Below are positions 60,419 to 64,000 of a DNA stretch of 64,000 nucleotides, one piece after another. The notes under the pieces were generated by a model, which saw only the letters and a program-made list of their open reading frames with translations, searched no databases and was not told where the DNA came from. Position 1 is the stretch's first letter; the number at the start of each line of letters is the position of its first letter. Position numbers and translations under genes: made by a program. The stretch lies in contig NZ_CYSD01000033.1 of NCBI RefSeq assembly GCF_001458415.1, positions 1 through 64,000 on the forward strand, in the 5' to 3' direction. Origin of the DNA: Tritonibacter multivorans (GTDB lineage: Bacteria > Pseudomonadota > Alphaproteobacteria > Rhodobacterales > Rhodobacteraceae).

Positions 60419-61072
60419 TTAGCGGGTTTCAAGGGGCAGGTCACGATAGCGCCGTTCCCAGCCGCTTTCTTCCAGCTCTGGGATGTCGGAGAGCCGTTCG
60501 GGGTGGCCAATGCAGAAGTAACCGACAAGCTGCCAGTCTTCCGGCACGTTCAGGTCGCGGGTCAGCTGGTCCGGGTCGAGGATCGACACCCAGCCAAGGC
60601 CCAGACCTTCGGCGCGCAAGGACAGCCAGAACAGGGTGATCGCGCAGACCACCGAATAGCGGCGCATCTCGGGCATGGTGCCCGCACCCAATCCGTGGCC
60701 TTTGGTGGTGCTTTCATCGCAGAAAAACGCCATCTGTACCGGCGCATTGCGCATGCCCGAGAGTTTCAGCGTGGCGTAGCGGGCGGCTTTGTCCCCGCCG
60801 TATCCCTGAAGGGCGCGGTCGTTTGCGGCCTCGAAATTGGCCAATGCGGCAGCGCGGGCCGCGTCGCTTTCGACACGGATCAGCCGCCAGGGTTCAGACA
60901 GCCCGACCGAGGGGGCCATCTGGATGGCAGAGAGGCAGCGCCTAAGCACTGCCTCGTCCACTGCATCACTGCGAAAGCGCCGGACATCCCGGCGCAGACG
61001 CATGAGCAAATCCAATTGGCGGCGGAACGCCTCGGGGAAGTCGCCTTCCGGGTGAGGGGTCCGCGCGTCCAT
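60419..61072 (-). CDS. bluB: 5,6-dimethylbenzimidazole synthase
   Basis: A 217-residue flavin-destructase of the nitroreductase fold. BluB oxidatively breaks FMNH2 to make the lower base of vitamin B12. Markers are LRRDVRRFRSDAVDE, MAPSVGLSEPWRLIRV, EGLGLGWVSILDPDQL and ELEESGWERR. It lies 3 bases after rpsP, in the middle of a translation operon. A generic nitroreductase is the main alternative. Confidence 0.88.
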   Translation of the reverse strand: MDARTPHPEGDFPEAFRRQLDLLMRLRRDVRRFRSDAVDEAVLRRCLSAIQMAPSVGLSEPWRLIRVESDAARAAALANFEAANDRALQGYGGDKAARYATLKLSGMRNAPVQMAFFCDESTTKGHGLGAGTMPEMRRYSVVCAITLFWLSLRAEGLGLGWVSILDPDQLTRDLNVPEDWQLVGYFCIGHPERLSDIPELEESGWERRYRDLPLETR

Positions 61073-61075
61073 GGA

Positions 61076-61441
61076 TTATTCCTCAGCTGTTGCTTCGGCT
61101 GCTTCAGCGGCTTTCGCTGCTTTTTCTTCTGCGCGCTCTTGCGCTTTTTTGCCCGGAACAGCTTTGTTCGGGTTGTTACGCTCTTTCTTGGTCAGAACGC
61201 CTGCTGCTTCCAGCATACGTGCAACACGGTCGGTCGGCTGTGCGCCTTTGTCGAGCCATGCCTGGACTTTTTCCATGTCCATTTTCACGCGCTCTTCGCT
61301 GTCTTTCGGCAGCAGCGGGTTGTAGGTGCCCAGCTTCTCGATGAAGCGGCCGTCGCGCGGCATGCGGCTGTCAGCAGCCACGATGCGGTAGAAGGGACGC
61401 TTTTTGGAGCCGCCGCGGGCCAGACGAATTTTCATTGCCAT
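61076..61441 (-). CDS. rpsP: 30S ribosomal protein S16
   Basis: A 121-residue protein. It opens [24 protein letters not shown], then [26 protein letters not shown]; the Ala/Glu/Lys-rich C-terminal tail is typical of Alphaproteobacteria. In many genomes rpsP-rimM-trmD-rplS form one operon; here bluB and a small ORF intervene. AAGGAGATCTG precedes the ATG. Confidence 0.97.
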   Translation of the reverse strand: MAMKIRLARGGSKKRPFYRIVAADSRMPRDGRFIEKLGTYNPLLPKDSEERVKMDMEKVQAWLDKGAQPTDRVARMLEAAGVLTKKERNNPNKAVPGKKAQERAEEKAAKAAEAAEATAEE

Positions 61442-61499
61442 TGTTCAGATCTCCTTTGGATGGCGTTGAACGGGAAAGCCTGTGTCAGGTCAAGCCCGT

Positions 61500-61808
61500 T
61501 TATTCTTGGTGTTTCTTGTGGTGGCGAATGACCTCATCGATGATGAAGTTCAAAAACGCCTTGGCGAATTCCGGGTCGAGGTCGGCCGCGGTTGCCAAGT
61601 CTTCGAGACGTGCGATCTGGCGCGCTTCGCGGTCAGGATCGGACGGGGGAAGGTCGTGTTCGGCCTTGAGCTTGCCCACGGCCTGGGTGTGTTTGAACCG
61701 CTCGCCCAGCGTGTAGACCAAAATGGCGTCCAGACGGTCGATGCTCTCGCGGTGGCCTTTGAGGATCTCGGCGGCGCGGGCGACGGGGTCGTTTTGCAGA
61801 TCAGTCAA
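61500..61808 (-). CDS. Chorismate mutase (AroQ class)
   Basis: A 102-residue all-helical mutase, chorismate to prephenate for Phe/Tyr synthesis. It has the typical helix 1 (ILKGHRESIDRLDAILVYTLGERFKHTQAVGKLKAEHDLPPSDPDREARQI) with the Arg/Lys active-site pattern. The TTG start at 61808 overlaps the preceding stop (ATTGACTGA), indicating coupled translation. A fused prephenate dehydratase is absent. Confidence 0.88.
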   Translation of the reverse strand: MTDLQNDPVARAAEILKGHRESIDRLDAILVYTLGERFKHTQAVGKLKAEHDLPPSDPDREARQIARLEDLATAADLDPEFAKAFLNFIIDEVIRHHKKHQE

Positions 61809-62403
61809 TGGCCCATCCTTTCGGTTTAAAGAGCGGGTCGGCGTAGTGGTTGATTTCCATTTCGATCGCATCCCCAATCTGGCTGTTTTGCAGATCCGCC
61901 GGAGAGGGGTGGCGATAGACCGCGTCATTGCCGTCAATGGTGGCGGCTTCCGGGTCCTTCTTCGCGCCCAGCCGTTCGGCCAGACGGATCGAATCGAGGT
62001 TTTTCGGGTCAATATAGCTGACCGCGCCGTTCCAGCCCTGCTGGTCGTAGTAATAGGCGCGCGCCGCGTGGCTGGCCTCGAGCGCGTAGCCTTTGCCAGC
62101 GGCACCGGGCCAGATGATCCAGGCGATTTCCCGTTCGGGCCAGCCTGCGGGCTGCCAGCCCCCGGCCATGCCATAGGTTTCATCGGTCGCCTTGTCGTGG
62201 ATCATCCACATGCCAAAGCCCTTGATCTGCCAATGGCCGATTTCTGCGGCATAGAGCATCCATGCCTCGTAGGCATTCAGGGGGCCGCCCATGAAACGGG
62301 AGCGATAGGAGGTGAAGGTGGCTTTGAAATCCGGGTAATCCACGGCTTCGGGCGCGCGCAGGATCAGGCGGTTGGTTTCCAGCGTGGGGATGGTCACGGT
62401 CAT
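61801..62403 (-). CDS. GNAT N-acetyltransferase (RimJ/RimL-like)
   Basis: A 200-residue acetyltransferase. It opens IPTLETNRLILRAPEAVDYPDF; the acetyl-CoA site is around IIWPGAAGKGYALEASHAARAYYYDQ, and SIRLAERLGA is characteristic. Probably acetylates a protein N-terminus or small molecule. It overlaps the preceding GNAT gene by 4 bases (ATGA) and the mutase gene by about 8. Confidence 0.85.
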   Translation of the reverse strand: MTVTIPTLETNRLILRAPEAVDYPDFKATFTSYRSRFMGGPLNAYEAWMLYAAEIGHWQIKGFGMWMIHDKATDETYGMAGGWQPAGWPEREIAWIIWPGAAGKGYALEASHAARAYYYDQQGWNGAVSYIDPKNLDSIRLAERLGAKKDPEAATIDGNDAVYRHPSPADLQNSQIGDAIEMEINHYADPLFKPKGWAID

Positions 62404-62936
62404 GCGTAGGCCTCCACACTGCCGTCATCTTTGGGAAGGTGGCGGTAAACCAAGGTCGGCTTTTCGGCAAAAGGCACGGCGGCGTTTGCATCCAGAACCG
62501 CGCCCAGGCGTTCGGCCAGCGCAATAGAGCGGGCGTTTTCCGGCGCGATATAGCTGACGATCTTGGTCCAGCCCAGACGGCTGCGCGCATCCGCCACTGC
62601 GGCAACGGCGGCCTCATGAGCAAAGCCGTGCCCTTCGGCGCCGTCAAAGATCAGCCAGCCGATTTCGGTTTCGGGCCAGCCGTCCGGGAAGAACGGGCCA
62701 ACCAGACCAATAATGCTGTCATCGCCCTTGCGGGTCACAGCCCAGAGGCCAAAGCCTTTGAGCTCCCAGTGGCCAAAGATCGAAGCGGTGTTTTTCCACG
62801 CCATAAACCGGGGCACATTGCCCGCCGCATATTGCGACCGTTCGGACATATAGAAGGCAACAATAGCCTCCTTGTCGCGCGGCTCGGGGCGGCGCAACAC
62901 AAGTCGTTCGGTCGATATGGTCGGCGTGGCGGTCAT
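62400..62936 (-). CDS. GNAT N-acetyltransferase
   Basis: A 178-residue relative of the adjacent gene (TISTERLVLRRPEPRDKEAIVAFY; GFAHEAAVAAVADARSRLG; SIALAERLGA). The two look like a tandem duplication that has diverged. ATG 62936 directly follows the ffh stop (TTA at 62937-62939 on the plus strand), so it is co-transcribed with ffh. Confidence 0.85.
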   Translation of the reverse strand: MTATPTISTERLVLRRPEPRDKEAIVAFYMSERSQYAAGNVPRFMAWKNTASIFGHWELKGFGLWAVTRKGDDSIIGLVGPFFPDGWPETEIGWLIFDGAEGHGFAHEAAVAAVADARSRLGWTKIVSYIAPENARSIALAERLGAVLDANAAVPFAEKPTLVYRHLPKDDGSVEAYA

Positions 62937-64000
62937 TTACTTCTTTTTCTTTCCAAAGCCACCGAGGCCACCAAGGCCGGGCAGACCACCGGGCATGCCA
63001 CCCATGCCGCCAAGGCCCGGAAGGCCGCCGGGAAGACCCTTGCCGCCGCCCATGGCTTTGGCGGCTGCTTCCAGCGCTTTGGGGTCGATGTTGGAGGGGT
63101 CCATGCCTGCGGGCATGTCGGGCATGCTGCCTTTGCCGCCGAACATGCCAGCCATGGCCTGTTTCAGCATTTTGCCTTTGCCCATTTTGCCCATCTTCTT
63201 CATCACATCCGCCATCTGGCGGTGCATTTTCAGAAGCTTGTTCAGATCGCTGACCTCTTGGCCGGCACCGGCCGCAATGCGTTTCTTGCGCGAGGCTTGC
63301 AGCAGCGCAGGGTTGGCGCGTTCTTTCTTGGTCATGGACTGAATGAGGGCGACCTGACGCAGGATGACCTTGTCGTCAAAGCCTGCCTCTTCGACCTGTT
63401 TGGCCATTTTGCCCATGCCCGGCATCATCTGCATCATGCCCTGCATGCCGCCCATCTGCTGCATCTGTTCCAGCTGCATCTTCAGGTCGTTCATATTGAA
63501 CTGACCCTTCATCATGCGCTTCATCATGCGTTCGGCCTGTTCGGCCTCGATGGTTTCCTGGGCTTTCTCGACCAGAGCAACAATGTCACCCATGCCAAGG
63601 ATGCGGCCGGCGATCCGTTCTGGCTCGAAGGTCTCGATCGCGTCCATCTTTTCGCCGAGGCCCACGAAACGGATCGGCTTGCCGGTGACTGCGCGCATGG
63701 AGAAGGCGGCACCGCCGCGCCCGTCGCCGTCCATACGGGTCAGGACCACGCCAGAGATGCCAACTTTGGCGTCAAATTCCTCGGCGACCTCAACGGCGAC
63801 CTGACCGGTCAGACCGTCAACAACAAGCAGGGTCTCGCGGGGCTCAACTACGTTGCGAACCTCTTCGACCTCGCCCATGAGGGTTTCGTCGATGTGCAGG
63901 CGACCGGCAGTGTCGAGCATATAGACGTCATAGCCACCCAAGAGCGCCTGCTGTTTGGCACGTTTGGCAATGTCGACGGGTTTCTGGCCCGGCACGATCG
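62937..64000 (-). CDS. ffh: Signal recognition particle protein Ffh, C-terminal part (cut by window edge)
   Basis: The gene runs off the right edge; about 354 residues are inside. They include the G-domain parts (VYMLDTAGRLHIDE, LLVVDGLTGQ, VLTRMDGDGRGGAAFS, RFVGLGEKMDAIE) and the methionine-rich M domain (MMKRMMKGQFNMNDLKMQLEQMQQM) that binds SRP RNA and signal peptides. After it comes a Gly/Met/Pro-rich tail of about 60 residues (GLPGGLPGLGGMGGMPG), longer than in most species. Confidence 0.95.
   Translation of the reverse strand, partial: IVPGQKPVDIAKRAKQQALLGGYDVYMLDTAGRLHIDETLMGEVEEVRNVVEPRETLLVVDGLTGQVAVEVAEEFDAKVGISGVVLTRMDGDGRGGAAFSMRAVTGKPIRFVGLGEKMDAIETFEPERIAGRILGMGDIVALVEKAQETIEAEQAERMMKRMMKGQFNMNDLKMQLEQMQQMGGMQGMMQMMPGMGKMAKQVEEAGFDDKVILRQVALIQSMTKKERANPALLQASRKKRIAAGAGQEVSDLNKLLKMHRQMADVMKKMGKMGKGKMLKQAMAGMFGGKGSMPDMPAGMDPSNIDPKALEAAAKAMGGGKGLPGGLPGLGGMGGMPGGLPGLGGLGGFGKKKK

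Overview
The window is 64 kb of a GC-rich alphaproteobacterial chromosome, most likely from a marine Rhodobacterales (Roseobacter-group) bacterium. The reasons are an Mcl1-type malyl-CoA lyase of the ethylmalonyl-CoA pathway, a DgcN/DgcA D-glutamate catabolic pair, a MipZ division ATPase, a TrcR (DUF1013) cell-cycle protein, COQ9, the FYDLN-acid protein, and several RTX and Hint proteins typical of that group. Almost everything looks like vertically inherited core chromosome. The clear exception is the left edge (1-1.4 kb), where one IS3-family element appears to be inserted in the 3' end of another, next to tRNA-Ala(GGC). No CRISPR array, prophage, plasmid origin or rRNA operon is visible.

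Layout. 1-1.4 kb: IS elements; 1.5 kb: tRNA. 1.9-9.6 kb: mixed housekeeping genes (FYDLN protein, YgjP metallopeptidase, GntR regulator, O-acyltransferase, accA, AraC/GyrI regulator, LysE exporter with a divergent Lrp regulator, DUF302 protein). 9.7-16.5 kb: a metabolic block with mcl1, the divergent dgcN-dgcA-dat genes, a LysR regulator, a DUF1244 protein and an N-formylglutamate amidohydrolase. 16.6-26.4 kb: pyk, rpmI-rplT, a Hint protein, a membrane nucleotide cyclase, pheS, a glutamine amidotransferase and pheT. 26.7-32.3 kb: an orphan protein, ytoQ, mscS, mscL, ald with a divergent Lrp regulator, ppk2. 32.3-42.7 kb: a CAP-RTX protein, rpsU, coq9, a quinone oxidoreductase, a DUF2189 membrane protein, RNase T2, trcR, a second RTX protein, a sulfurtransferase and an aminotransferase. 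42.7-49.6 kb: a secreted hydrolase with a divergent membrane AraC regulator, glnK-amtB, and a class A PBP. 50.4-54.4 kb: the homogentisate branch hmgA-fahA-maiA with a divergent MarR regulator. 54.4-64 kb: a second cyclase, mipZ, and the long minus-strand translation cluster ffh-GNAT-GNAT-chorismate mutase-rpsP-bluB-small ORF-rimM-(opposed kinase-like gene)-trmD-rplS-rpmE.

How genes work together. The strongest pathway-level reading is D-amino-acid salvage. A D-amino acid aminotransferase can pass amino groups from D-alanine and similar compounds to 2-oxoglutarate, giving D-glutamate. DgcN would N-acetylate D-glutamate and DgcA would racemise the product to N-acetyl-L-glutamate. The last two steps are established for homologues; the link to the aminotransferase is an inference from gene order. 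Other coherent units are tyrosine/homogentisate degradation ending in fumarate and acetoacetate, ammonium sensing and uptake (GlnK-AmtB), and alanine catabolism (Ald with its Lrp-type regulator).

Several intergenic regions carry a recurring GC-rich palindrome family, and three of them share a nearly identical 'GGGATATTT...AAAGATGAA' core. These, a perfect TTAA-N7-TTAA (CtrA-type) box before an RTX gene, tandem palindromes before the MarR gene, and a 56-codon ORF overlapping rimM are the main features beyond ordinary gene content.
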